DNA of 29,387 nucleotides, taken from Thermoplasmata archaeon (GTDB lineage: Archaea > Thermoplasmatota > Thermoplasmata > Thermoplasmatales > Thermoplasmataceae). Below, piece after piece: positions 8,195 through 14,942 of this stretch (the stretch's first letter is position 1; each line of letters begins with the position of its first letter). The translations under genes and the position numbers were made by a program. The stretch spans positions 1 through 29,387 of the forward strand of contig JAJZXP010000177.1 in assembly GCA_021806345.1 (NCBI GenBank). Reading direction: 5' to 3'. The notes under the pieces are model-generated. The model made no database searches. It saw only the letters and a program-made list of their open reading frames with translations, and was not told the DNA's origin.

Positions 8195-8431
8195 ATGGGA
8201 AAAACAGTCACAGTGAATCTTGATGAAACCATAGAGAAAAGATTCAAGGAAAAGGCAAGGCTAAAATATGGTAATAGAAAAGGATCTCTTGCCAGAGCTC
8301 TGAATGAGGCACTTGAGGAGTGGCTTAATAACGACGATCAAGGCGTGCTAAGAGAAAACATGAGACTCCTGAACAACGGAATTGAGATGAAAAAATGGGA
8401 TTTCAGGCGTGAAGATTTATATGAAAGATGA
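8195..8431 (+). CDS. VapB-like antitoxin
   Basis: A 78-residue protein placed directly upstream of, and overlapping, a PIN toxin gene. Its N-terminus (KTVTVNLDETIEKRFKEKA) has the strand-helix pattern of ribbon-helix-helix DNA-binding antitoxins, followed by a basic helix, GSLARALNEALEEWL, and a C-terminal tail (MKKWDFRREDLYER) of the kind that wraps around VapC. The ATG at 8195 is about 14-22 bases after a TATA-like box (CTTATAAAG, 8173-8181), so the transcript is probably leaderless or nearly so. As in other VapBC modules it is expected to repress its own operon. Assigned mainly from fold pattern and position. Confidence 0.8.
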   Translation: MGKTVTVNLDETIEKRFKEKARLKYGNRKGSLARALNEALEEWLNNDDQGVLRENMRLLNNGIEMKKWDFRREDLYER

Positions 8432-8849
8432 GTTCCTTTATGACACTAACGTACTCTGTTATGCGTACGATCTCTCTGAGCCCACGAAGAGGAAAACCTG
8501 CATGGCACTTGTGCACAAAATATTTGCAGGTGAAGAGAAAGGAATCGTTTCCAACCAAATACTTGTGGAATTGTACAATGCCCTCACACGCAAGTTGGAC
8601 GTCAAAGCTGACACGGCAAAGGTTATCGTTGAATCCTTTGTTGCCTCCACAAACTGGCTGAAAATAAGCTATAGCCATATCACAGTTAGAACAGCTTTGA
8701 ATACTTCAAAGGTTTTCAAAACACCTTTTCTTGACACTCTTATAGCGGAGACAATGAAGGAAAACGGAATAAGTCAAATAGTAACAGAAAACGAGAAAGA
8801 CTTTGCACGAATTCCCGGAATACGGGTCATAAACCCGCTTGTTCCATAG
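8421..8849 (+). CDS. vapC: VapC-like PIN-domain ribonuclease toxin
   Basis: Toxin RNase of a VapBC module; VapC proteins cut tRNA or rRNA using a magnesium site. With the ATG at 8421 the acidic residues are Asp8 (LYDTNVLCYAYD), Glu50 (ILVELYNAL), Asp105 (FLDTLIAETM) and, near the end, TENEKDF (residues 122-128), giving a complete PIN active site. Length is 142 residues, typical. A GTG at 8409 would add four residues; the ATG is preferred because ggcgtga lies eight bases upstream. The start overlaps the antitoxin end by 11 bases, indicating coupled translation. Confidence 0.9.
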   Translation: MKDEFLYDTNVLCYAYDLSEPTKRKTCMALVHKIFAGEEKGIVSNQILVELYNALTRKLDVKADTAKVIVESFVASTNWLKISYSHITVRTALNTSKVFKTPFLDTLIAETMKENGISQIVTENEKDFARIPGIRVINPLVP

Positions 8850-8944
8850 GATGAGGCCAATTCACGATTGAATCATACACTGGCCAAATATGACGTTGGT
8901 TGGAGTCAGCGCCGAAAAGGTGTGGAGTCTAATCCAGATGCAAG

Positions 8945-9313
8945 TTAGTAGGTCTCGTCTTGAAATCTACAAGGGAAAAAGTCAAGCTGTTCGATAGGTA
9001 TTCCCTTCGATAGCCCATACTCAATGACAGGCTTCCAAGATTCTTTGCTAGGCGTAATATTAAACACTTTATGGGGGAACACAACAAGAAGCCTATCCTT
9101 AGAATAGAAGTGAGCATAATATGGAACACCCTCGGTTATTCTGAGGCTCTCGCTGACCGCCTCGACAAATCTTTCTATATTTGAGTTTAGAACACCAACG
9201 CGTATCAGTTCCCAATCCTTTCCCTTTTTCCACCCCAAAATAGCTGCATCATTCAGCAAGAGATTATTTCCAAGACTACCGCGAACTATTATGCCATGAA
9301 AGTCATGTTCCAT
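8945..9313 (-). CDS. Conserved-looking hypothetical protein
   Basis: A 122-residue soluble protein starting MEHDFHGIIVRGSLGN and ending in PCRFQDETY. No family recognised. It has the look of a compact alpha/beta protein, with strands GIIVRGS, ELIRVGVLN and RLLVVFPHKVFNI. A longer frame reaches a TTG at 9325, but the ATG at 9313 is preferred because a TATA-like stretch (cttttatg on the minus strand) lies about 25 bases upstream. It faces the VapBC genes and lies between repeat copies 2 and 3, so it may be a cargo gene of that cassette. Confidence 0.6.
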   Translation of the reverse strand: MEHDFHGIIVRGSLGNNLLLNDAAILGWKKGKDWELIRVGVLNSNIERFVEAVSESLRITEGVPYYAHFYSKDRLLVVFPHKVFNITPSKESWKPVIEYGLSKGIPIEQLDFFPCRFQDETY

Positions 9314-9362
9314 AAGCAGAAACAACGCGAGCCAACATAAAAGAATTTCTGCGCGAGCAAAT

Positions 9363-9376
9363 GTGGGCCCGACTGG
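9363..9376 (+). repeat. Possible short remnant of the tRNA-Val 3' end, copy 3
   Basis: gtgggcccgactgg matches the tRNA-Val end gtgggcccgaccgg (11776-11789) at 13 of 14 positions, in the same orientation. It lacks the palindromic flank seen in copies 1 and 2. Its position, just between the VapBC/hypothetical block and the DUF2283/DUF4258 pair, is where a cassette border would be expected. Short, so it may be chance. Confidence 0.35.
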
Positions 9377-9486
9377 TCTTGCTTAATTTCTTTATCTAGT
9401 GCAGACATTTTAAGAAAATCCTACCATGGCAGGAGAGTATTGATATGACGGTAAAGTTTATAGCTATTCTTCATTATCTAAATGTC

Positions 9487-9714
9487 ATGGATAAATACTT
9501 ACTGGAGTTCGATCCTCAGTCGGATGCTGCTTATATACATATGATCAAAGGTAAGGTTTCCCGAACCATAGAATTGGACAATTTCACTTTTGTTGATCTT
9601 GACAAGGATAACAGAATTTTGGGGATGGAAATTCTCAATTTCTCGAGCAGCAAGGTCAATATCAGCCAACTAATAACTAAGCAAATTGGGAATGTGCTAT
9701 CGACGGTAAAATGA
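9487..9714 (+). CDS. DUF2283 family small protein, putative antitoxin
   Basis: A 75-residue protein with the DUF2283 pattern: Y.L.FDPQSDAAYI near the start, then a G-VSRTIELDN strand, FVDLDKDNRILGMEIL, and a short C-terminal helix. The family is widespread in archaea and bacteria, its biochemical role is not established, and it is often found beside DUF4258 genes as a proposed toxin-antitoxin pair. The upstream frame is open to an ATG at 9445, but the ATG at 9487 fits better: the family domain begins there and a TATA-like element (gtttata, about 9455-9461) lies some 26 bases before it. Its stop overlaps the next gene by four bases (ATGA). Confidence 0.82.
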   Translation: MDKYLLEFDPQSDAAYIHMIKGKVSRTIELDNFTFVDLDKDNRILGMEILNFSSSKVNISQLITKQIGNVLSTVK

Positions 9715-9947
9715 TATTCAACTATTCTGCGCATTCTATAGTTCGCATTCGTGAAAGGGGCTTATCTCAGGAAATTGTGGAAGAGGTGATCTCCAATCCA
9801 GATAAATTGATCCAGATTGAAGAACTGACGAAAGCTTTCAAGCGGATTGATAATAGTGTTGTTGTGGTGATCTATAAAGAGATTAATAGAATACCTTTTA
9901 TAATCAGTGCATATCGAAGCACTGATATTAAAAGATACCTAAAATGA
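9711..9947 (+). CDS. DUF4258 family protein, putative toxin partner
   Basis: A 78-residue basic protein with the DUF4258 landmarks: an N-terminal SAHSIVRIRERGLSQEIVEEVI (aH...R..eRgis...v...i), a middle QIEELTKAFKRI, and a last strand pair ending FIISAYRSTDIKRYLK. Family members have a RelE/HigB-like small size and basic charge, and a toxin role has been suggested from gene context, not shown here. The ATG overlaps the DUF2283 stop (ATGA), implying tight co-translation. It is the third two-gene module of toxin-antitoxin type within 3.6 kb. Confidence 0.8.
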   Translation: MIFNYSAHSIVRIRERGLSQEIVEEVISNPDKLIQIEELTKAFKRIDNSVVVVIYKEINRIPFIISAYRSTDIKRYLK

Positions 9948-10093
9948 TCCCCAACTTTACCTATTTGGATTTATTCTACAGTTTATCGTGGAAAAATCAA
10001 GGCATTTTCATGGAATACCAATGATAAATCATAGCTTACCACTATGGTGGGTAGGGATAAATTTTTTGGGCGTTGATGTATACGAGAAAGTCC

Positions 10094-10568
10094 ATGCAAA
10101 AGATCTACGTCATAAGACATGCAGAAACTCAAGTTGTCCCGAATATTCCGTCTACGGAGTGGGAACTCTCTCATGAGGCCACTGAATCCATATGAGATAT
10201 GCTGAAGAATATAAAATTGGATGTTGTTCAGTGCATATATCATAGTCCCTTGGTGAAAGCGGAGGCAACGGCAAGGATTATAAGTGAAATTTATGGGGTT
10301 GAATCAAAAGCAAATGGGTGCTTGAGATAGAATAATTACGTGCATCAGGAATCTTCTTAAGCAATCAGATGGAAAGTCCATTATGATAGTCCCTCATGGC
10401 TCAATTTTGACAATTCTTTACATTTATCTTGCTGGAATTACCCTTGGCTATGCAAACTGACAAGAACTGAAGATGCCCGACTTTTCTATAATAGGCATAA
10501 AGATGAGTACGATCGAAAAGAGATTTTATTCCGGATTTAAGCTCAAGGGGCATATCCAAACAGAGTAA
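10094..10568 (+). pseudogene. Broken histidine phosphatase (phosphoglycerate mutase-like) gene
   Basis: The remnant begins MQKIYVIRHAETQ at 10094, containing the RH(A/G)E phosphohistidine motif. The frame then meets a TGA, continues as DMLKNIKLDVVQCIYHSPLVKAEATARII (the conserved S.l..a..TA.ii stretch), meets TAG, and resumes after a frameshift with SIMIVPHGSILTILY, which holds the second catalytic histidine (vsHg). Another TGA follows LAGITLGYAN before the last part ending at 10568. All the family landmarks are there in order but split by three stops and at least one frameshift, so it is a clear pseudogene of about 155 codons. Confidence 0.85.
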
Positions 10569-10768
10569 TTTTATTCAGTAAGGCAGAATAAATACGGCAT
10601 ATGAGGATAATGTGAAGGATCCGGAACTTTGTTCTGGAACTCTCAAATATAATACGCCAATCGCAGTTGAACAATAAATGTAACAGGCACCCGTAAAACC
10701 TCTTAAATTAATGATCCGCCTAAATTAGCCGAAGTTCTGGGATCAACCAATCTATATTCCATTTTCCC
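10569..10768. other. Intergenic, nothing recognised
   Basis: The 200 bases between the phosphatase pseudogene and the end of the HAD hydrolase gene show no supported gene or structure; probably decayed sequence continuing from the pseudogene. Confidence 0.4.
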
Positions 10769-11497
10769 TCAGATATTCAGATACTCCATGAAACGGTTGA
10801 TTGGAAAATAGGAATCAATCTCCTTGACATCCTCATATCCTTCAGGAATGGATTCACCAAAACGGTTCAACCAGATGGCTTTCATCCCGAATCTCATGGC
10901 ACCAAGGATATCAGCATCAAAAGAATCACCTACCATAATAGAAGTCTTGAGTCCTGCACCAATTTTCTTGAGGGTATATTCGAATATTCTCGGATCCGGT
11001 TTGGAGTAACCCAAGTCCCCGGAGGCAACGAGAACTGATACATAGTCTCTGATTCCACAACTTTTCAGTTTTTGTTCTTGGCCATCTCTTGGATTGTTCG
11101 TTATCACACCAACCTGTATGTTTTTTGCACGCAATTCATTTAAAACTTCGAGGCAACCAGGGACAGGTTTCATGGAATCCTCATAGCAATCAGCGTATGT
11201 TTTTACAGCATAATCAAGTTCTTTGCCAGTTAGTGGAACTCCGAATCTGGAAAGAATAAGTCTGATACGTTCCCTTCTCAGGTATAAGATATCTGCTTGA
11301 TGGCTTATGGTTTCGGAAGGGGCCAGCTGTTTCCAGTAAAGGTTCCAGAGTTGATCGAGTTCGTTGAGGGTCGTACCACTGAGTGCCGGATAGCTATTTT
11401 TGAGAGCTATAAATGCAGAATGTCTTGAATGCGTATAATCAAAGAGTGTGTCGTCGAGATCAAACATCACTGCAGACGGTATTTTCATTTGTGACAT
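10769..11497 (-). CDS. HAD superfamily hydrolase (subfamily IA)
   Basis: Phosphatase or dehalogenase-type hydrolase using an aspartate nucleophile. Seen: motif I VMFDLDDTLFD (DxDxT, residues 11-21), a helical cap from about residue 22 to 105, motif II VITNN, motif III SKPDPRIF with the conserved lysine, and motif IV MVGDSFDADI. At 242 residues it is complete. It resembles nucleotidase or phosphoglycolate-phosphatase-like members; the substrate cannot be fixed from sequence. The start MSQMKIPS at 11497 has an alternative ATG three codons later. It sits inside the interval bounded by the repeats and next to tRNA-Val, so it may be cargo or an older resident. Confidence 0.9.
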   Translation of the reverse strand: MSQMKIPSAVMFDLDDTLFDYTHSRHSAFIALKNSYPALSGTTLNELDQLWNLYWKQLAPSETISHQADILYLRRERIRLILSRFGVPLTGKELDYAVKTYADCYEDSMKPVPGCLEVLNELRAKNIQVGVITNNPRDGQEQKLKSCGIRDYVSVLVASGDLGYSKPDPRIFEYTLKKIGAGLKTSIMVGDSFDADILGAMRFGMKAIWLNRFGESIPEGYEDVKEIDSYFPINRFMEYLNI

Positions 11498-11755
11498 TGA
11501 ATTACGCTCTCGGTTAATAATTTACGCAAATTCTACAGTAAATTTTGACAGGAAATCCGCTATAGGGACACTTGAGGTTTCTCCCACCTCTAATATGGAT
11601 TGTGATAACATCGCGTATCTTTGTCCCGTTATTCCTTATAACGCGGTATAAGCGGAAATCAATGGCAGGGTTGAACTCCATAACGCAGTTCTTTGCGAGA
11701 AACTTCTTAGAAAGAAGTTTCATCAAGTAAGGATGGTTGAAAGTGGTAAAGATTA
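11498..11755. other. Intergenic strip between HAD gene and tRNA-Val repeat
   Basis: A minus-strand frame from an ATG at 11723 to 11514 would encode 69 residues with three cysteines near the end, but it has no recognisable domain and no convincing promoter, so it is not called. An integrase gene, which would be expected next to a tRNA attachment site, is not present. Confidence 0.4.
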
Positions 11756-11790
11756 GGACTTGCTTATAGGTATAAGTGGGCCCGACCGGA
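11756..11790 (+). repeat. tRNA-Val resident copy of the direct repeat
   Basis: Covers the last 14 bases of the tRNA-Val gene and 21 bases of its downstream flank (the gene is on the minus strand). The palindrome CTTATA-gg-TATAAG at 11763-11776 directly abuts the discriminator base of the tRNA. Compared with copies 1 and 2 it differs by one indel and three substitutions, two of the substitutions falling in the tRNA part. Confidence 0.8.
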
Positions 11791-11849
11791 TTTGAACCGG
11801 TGACCACCGCCTTGTAAGGGCGGTATCATAACCACTAGACTACGAGCCC
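11777..11849 (-). tRNA. tRNA-Val (anticodon TAC)
   Basis: A 73-base cloverleaf on the minus strand. Acceptor strands GGGCTCG and CGGGCCC pair with one G-U; the anticodon stem is CCGCC/GGCGG around loop CTTACAA, giving anticodon TAC (valine); the T arm is ACCGG-TTCAAAT-CCGGT; the discriminator base is A. CCA is not encoded and no intron is seen. The 3' half of this gene is the source of the direct repeats at 6229 and 8065. Confidence 0.97.
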
Positions 11850-11871
11850 TGTTGTCCCAAATAGGTTTGCC

Positions 11872-11881
11872 GTATATATCT
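11872..11881 (-). promoter_or_regulatory. TATA box of tRNA-Val
   Basis: On the minus strand, agatatatac lies about 23-32 bases before the tRNA 5' end, the normal place for an archaeal box A. Confidence 0.6.
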
Positions 11882-11917
11882 CTTTAGAAAACCCTTCATA
11901 TTATTAGCCCAGGTGCA

Positions 11918-11932
11918 TGCTAATCATTAGCA
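11918..11932. promoter_or_regulatory. Perfect palindrome, possible operator
   Basis: TGCTAAT-C-ATTAGCA has perfect 7-base arms around one central base, in the gap between tRNA-Val and the gene at 12093. The symmetric form is typical of a dimeric regulator site, but no regulated gene is evident: it is about 37 bases upstream of the tRNA-Val box A and 160 bases before the next start codon. Confidence 0.3.
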
Positions 11933-12092
11933 GACCCTTTAAATGGCTGAATAAATTAAATCTATGAATCACTTAATATTTTAATGGAGTGCAAATATAC
12001 GTCAGAATTTGCGTATCCATCCTATTTATTTTAGCCTACATTTAACGCTACGTTTAAATATTACATTGAAGTTTATGTTTTAAGTGTAGAAA

Positions 12093-12374
12093 ATGAAGTT
12101 GGAAATCGGAGATTGTGTGACCATGGAATTTGATATGGCAATGTTCCAGGAAACAGCACAACTTGTACCAGTCCACGTCTACGCAAGAGACGGGGAAAGG
12201 TATGAAATGCTGGAATTAAACAAGACAATTATTCGATCCATTAAGACCTTTGGCAAGAACGGGAATATAAACGTAGCCTTGCTGACAATCTACAGAGCCT
12301 CAAAGTTCAGATACATAGTGTCTCCAGGAGCGCTCATTATAACCAAGGAGAGGGGAAGGTACGCCCTTCAATAA
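12093..12374 (+). CDS. Hypothetical protein, unknown family
   Basis: A 93-residue protein, not recognised. The sequence is mostly alternating hydrophobic and polar residues (LVPVHVYARDGERYEMLELN, INVALLTIYRASKFRYIV), suggesting a small beta-rich fold, with a basic tail (ITKERGRYALQ). No membrane helix or known motif. The upstream region has AT boxes near 12052-12059 and 12069-12076, either of which could serve as a promoter for a leaderless or short-leader mRNA. Its stop overlaps the end of the convergent dehydrogenase gene by seven bases. Confidence 0.6.
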   Translation: MKLEIGDCVTMEFDMAMFQETAQLVPVHVYARDGERYEMLELNKTIIRSIKTFGKNGNINVALLTIYRASKFRYIVSPGALIITKERGRYALQ

Positions 12375-13327
12375 TTGTAAACTCCTTCGTTTGTTTTTCT
12401 CCCGAGTTTTTTAGCGTTTTTATATTTTTTAAGTAGATTTGATGGCCTGTATTTGGAGTCAGAATATTCTTCATAAAGAATTTTCATAACATCATATGTT
12501 ATATCAATTCCAACCATGTCTGCGAGTTCCAGGGGACCCATTGGCATTCCAGCACCATATTTCATGGCAGAATCAATATCACGTGCGCTTGCAACATTTT
12601 CATCCAGCATGATAAAGGCTTCATTGATCATGGGAACCAGGATCCTGTTAACCAGAAATCCGGGAACCTCCTTTACTGAGATGGGTTTCATCGTACCTCT
12701 GTGGTTCTTTAATTTACCAAAAAAAGTCATTACGGTTTCAAAAACCTCATTTTCTGTTCTCAAACCCCTGACCACCTCTACTAATGGAAGGGTATACGGA
12801 GGGTTAAAGAAATGGGTCAATATAAATCTCTCTGGTCTAACGAAGGATCCGGCCATTTGTGTAACTGATATTGAAGAGGAGTTCGATGCAACGATAGCAT
12901 CTTTTCTTACAATTTTTGAAAGCTCATCGAAAATTTTTGTTTTAACTTCAAGGCTTTCAAAAGCCGCCTCAATTATTATATCGCACTCAGAAAGCAAGTT
13001 GTAATCAGTTTCAGTTTTAATTCTTTCACGGATAACTTTCCCAGTTTCATTTGTATATTCAGGTTTGAGATTATTTTTTATTATCTCTTTCTGTTTTTCG
13101 GTTAGCTCTACTCCAAGTGTTGAAATTCTTTCAATTTCTTTTTCAGATTTTTTACCGTTAAATCTAATCTGGGCATCAATTATCTTGCCAATTGAGAATT
13201 TAGCTCTATCCAGAACCTCATCGCTGATGTCAATCAAAACGGTTTCATATCCATTAAACGCCATAAGGTAAGCAATGGAGGAACCCATGGTCCCCGATCC
13301 TACAACTCCAATTTTTTTAATTTCCAT
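12368..13327 (-). CDS. 3-hydroxyacyl-CoA dehydrogenase (3-hydroxybutyryl-CoA type)
   Basis: Oxidises L-3-hydroxyacyl-CoA to 3-ketoacyl-CoA with NAD, in fatty-acid oxidation or butyryl-CoA metabolism. Seen: Rossmann motif VVGSGTMGSSIA at residues 8-19, SNSSSISVTQMA, the catalytic region HFFNPPYTLPLVEVV with His and Glu, and the C-terminal helical domain starting PGFLVNRILVPMINEAF. Compared with the common family form there is some extra helical sequence between residues about 50 and 105, before the ECDIIIEAA strand. The frame is open 18 codons further upstream, but the ATG at 13327 is chosen because the Rossmann fold starts there and a clear TATA box (ctttataaat) lies about 25 bases before it. 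319 residues; stand-alone, no hydratase or thiolase next to it. Confidence 0.92.
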   Translation of the reverse strand: MEIKKIGVVGSGTMGSSIAYLMAFNGYETVLIDISDEVLDRAKFSIGKIIDAQIRFNGKKSEKEIERISTLGVELTEKQKEIIKNNLKPEYTNETGKVIRERIKTETDYNLLSECDIIIEAAFESLEVKTKIFDELSKIVRKDAIVASNSSSISVTQMAGSFVRPERFILTHFFNPPYTLPLVEVVRGLRTENEVFETVMTFFGKLKNHRGTMKPISVKEVPGFLVNRILVPMINEAFIMLDENVASARDIDSAMKYGAGMPMGPLELADMVGIDITYDVMKILYEEYSDSKYRPSNLLKKYKNAKKLGRKTNEGVYNY

Positions 13328-13436
13328 AAGTATCCAATTGAAGAAATTTATAAAGATATTGTGAGTATATTTAAACGTCAAATGTTCGAGAAAAATCTTT
13401 TTATCCTATTATCTGTTATAAATTTAAGGGTCTAAA

Positions 13437-13574
13437 ATGGATAGAAAAAAAATGTTGAAAGACCTAGATGAGATTGTGCCGGTAGATGGTGATGAAATGG
13501 ACAGACTTGTTTTTGGGGAGGGAAAAAGGAAGAATATTTCAGGGAAACACCCTAGTTCTATCTCTAGGAAATAA
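13437..13574 (+). CDS. Small ORF, 45 residues, unknown
   Basis: A short acidic-then-basic protein (MDRKKMLKDLDEIVPVDGDE at its start, [12 protein letters not shown] near its end). It begins at an ATG preceded by AT boxes (gttataaattt at about 13416-13426; tttttatcc further up). Its last 36 bases overlap the end of aspS on the other strand. The composition is protein-like and the frame starts cleanly in the intergenic gap, but no family is recognised. Confidence 0.4.
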   Translation: MDRKKMLKDLDEIVPVDGDEMDRLVFGEGKRKNISGKHPSSISRK

Positions 13575-14822
13575 AGAAGCTTCCCTTATGTTCTGTAAGC
13601 CTAGAACTACCTGAGTCAGTCTTTCAAGTCCGAGTCCCCATCCAGCATGGGGAGGCATTCCGTACCTGAAAGTTTTAATGTAAAATTCAAAGTTTTCGCT
13701 ATTTAAGCCTTTACTTTCTATTCTTTTCCTGAGCTCGTTTGGATCATGAATCCTCTGTGCACCGCTGGTTAACTCTATTTCTCTGAACTGCAGGTCGTAG
13801 GATTTGGTTAGAGATGGGTCTTCATCTAAGACTGCAGTGTAAAATGGCCTCACTGAAGTTGGCCAGTTGGTGATAAAGTAGAAATTGTCAAACATTTTTC
13901 CTATTATCTTCAGGTTCTCGTTGCTGATATCTTCACCAAATTCCTGTTTTCCTCCATTCCTGTTTATCAGATTCACACATTCCTTGTAGGTTATTTTTGG
14001 AAATGGTATTTTTGGTGTCTCCTTCATTAGAGATATTTTATCCGCATCGGGTACATTTTTCAAGAAATTAGAAACTCCAGAAGAAATTGCATTTTCAAGC
14101 ATTTTCATGGCATCATTGTGATCTGCAAATGCCATTTCTATATCAATGGATGTAAACTCATTAATATGCCTCGGGGTGTTGTGTTCTTCAGCCCTAAATG
14201 CGGGCCCTACTTCAAAAACTCGTTCTATGCCAGATGCTATAAGCATTTGCTTATATAACTGTGGACTCTGATTGAGAAAAATATCCTTTTCGAAGTATTT
14301 GACTCTAAAAAGTTCAGCGCCCCCTTCAGTTGCGGCAGACACGGTTTTTGGGGTCTGGACCTCCATAAATCCATTAGTCATCAGATAGTTCCTAATTCCC
14401 CATAATAGGGCAGACTTTATCTGAAATATTACATGGTTCCTTTCTTTTCTCAAATCAAGAAATCTGTTGTTGTACCTTGTATCTGGGTCGACTTCAACTT
14501 CATCAGTTATTCCCAGGGGGAGGGGAACCTCTGCAGTATTTAAAATCGTGAGGCCTGAAATGATTATTTCCCTTCCTATTTTACTCATTATTTTTTCCGG
14601 GATTTTCCCATCGACTTCGATCACGCTCTCTCTATTCATAGATCCCAATTTATCAAAGAATTCAGAATCTTTCTTCACTGTAACCTGAGTTAAGCCGGTA
14701 CTGTCCCTCAGTATGATAAATCCGACACTTTTCATCGTTTTTATGTCCTGGGCCCATCCCTTTAAAGTTACGGAATCTCCTGGGTTCATATGATCAAGAT
14801 CCCTTACGAATAGCGATTTCAT
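13539..14822 (-). CDS. aspS: Aspartyl-tRNA synthetase, archaeal type
   Basis: Class IIb synthetase that charges tRNA-Asp (and in many archaea also tRNA-Asn). Domain order: N-terminal OB-fold anticodon-binding domain (about residues 1-105; [11 protein letters not shown]), hinge, then the class II core with [16 protein letters not shown], motif 2 [15 protein letters not shown] and motif 3 [11 protein letters not shown], ending PRDRTRVFP. The 427-residue length and lack of a GAD insertion are typical of the archaeal/eukaryotic form. The position equal to Trp26 of the non-discriminating Thermococcus enzyme (GWVW) is Gln here (GWAQ), while discriminating archaeal enzymes tend to have His, so tRNA-Asn misacylation cannot be judged. 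The start ATG is 121 bases from the divergent nfeD start. Confidence 0.97.
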   Translation of the reverse strand: MKSLFVRDLDHMNPGDSVTLKGWAQDIKTMKSVGFIILRDSTGLTQVTVKKDSEFFDKLGSMNRESVIEVDGKIPEKIMSKIGREIIISGLTILNTAEVPLPLGITDEVEVDPDTRYNNRFLDLRKERNHVIFQIKSALLWGIRNYLMTNGFMEVQTPKTVSAATEGGAELFRVKYFEKDIFLNQSPQLYKQMLIASGIERVFEVGPAFRAEEHNTPRHINEFTSIDIEMAFADHNDAMKMLENAISSGVSNFLKNVPDADKISLMKETPKIPFPKITYKECVNLINRNGGKQEFGEDISNENLKIIGKMFDNFYFITNWPTSVRPFYTAVLDEDPSLTKSYDLQFREIELTSGAQRIHDPNELRKRIESKGLNSENFEFYIKTFRYGMPPHAGWGLGLERLTQVVLGLQNIREASLFPRDRTRVFP

Positions 14823-14942
14823 ACAGGCGTATTTGATTGTTGTAGAAAATTCTATCTGAATATTTTAGAATTTAGTATCTTCTTAAATCCACGATCATAT
14901 GTTTATTCCATAATTCTAAATATTGGTAAAGAATCAATTCGC

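Noticed and set aside
11514..11807. Minus-strand frame of 97 codons next to tRNA-Val
   Set aside because: Its start lies inside the tRNA gene and its first residues are translated tRNA; the downstream part from 11723 has no known domain or promoter and does not look like an integrase.
6229..11849. Insertion sequence or transposon as the source of the repeats
   Set aside because: No transposase or its remnants, no terminal inverted repeats bounding the segment, and the repeats match the tRNA end rather than IS ends.
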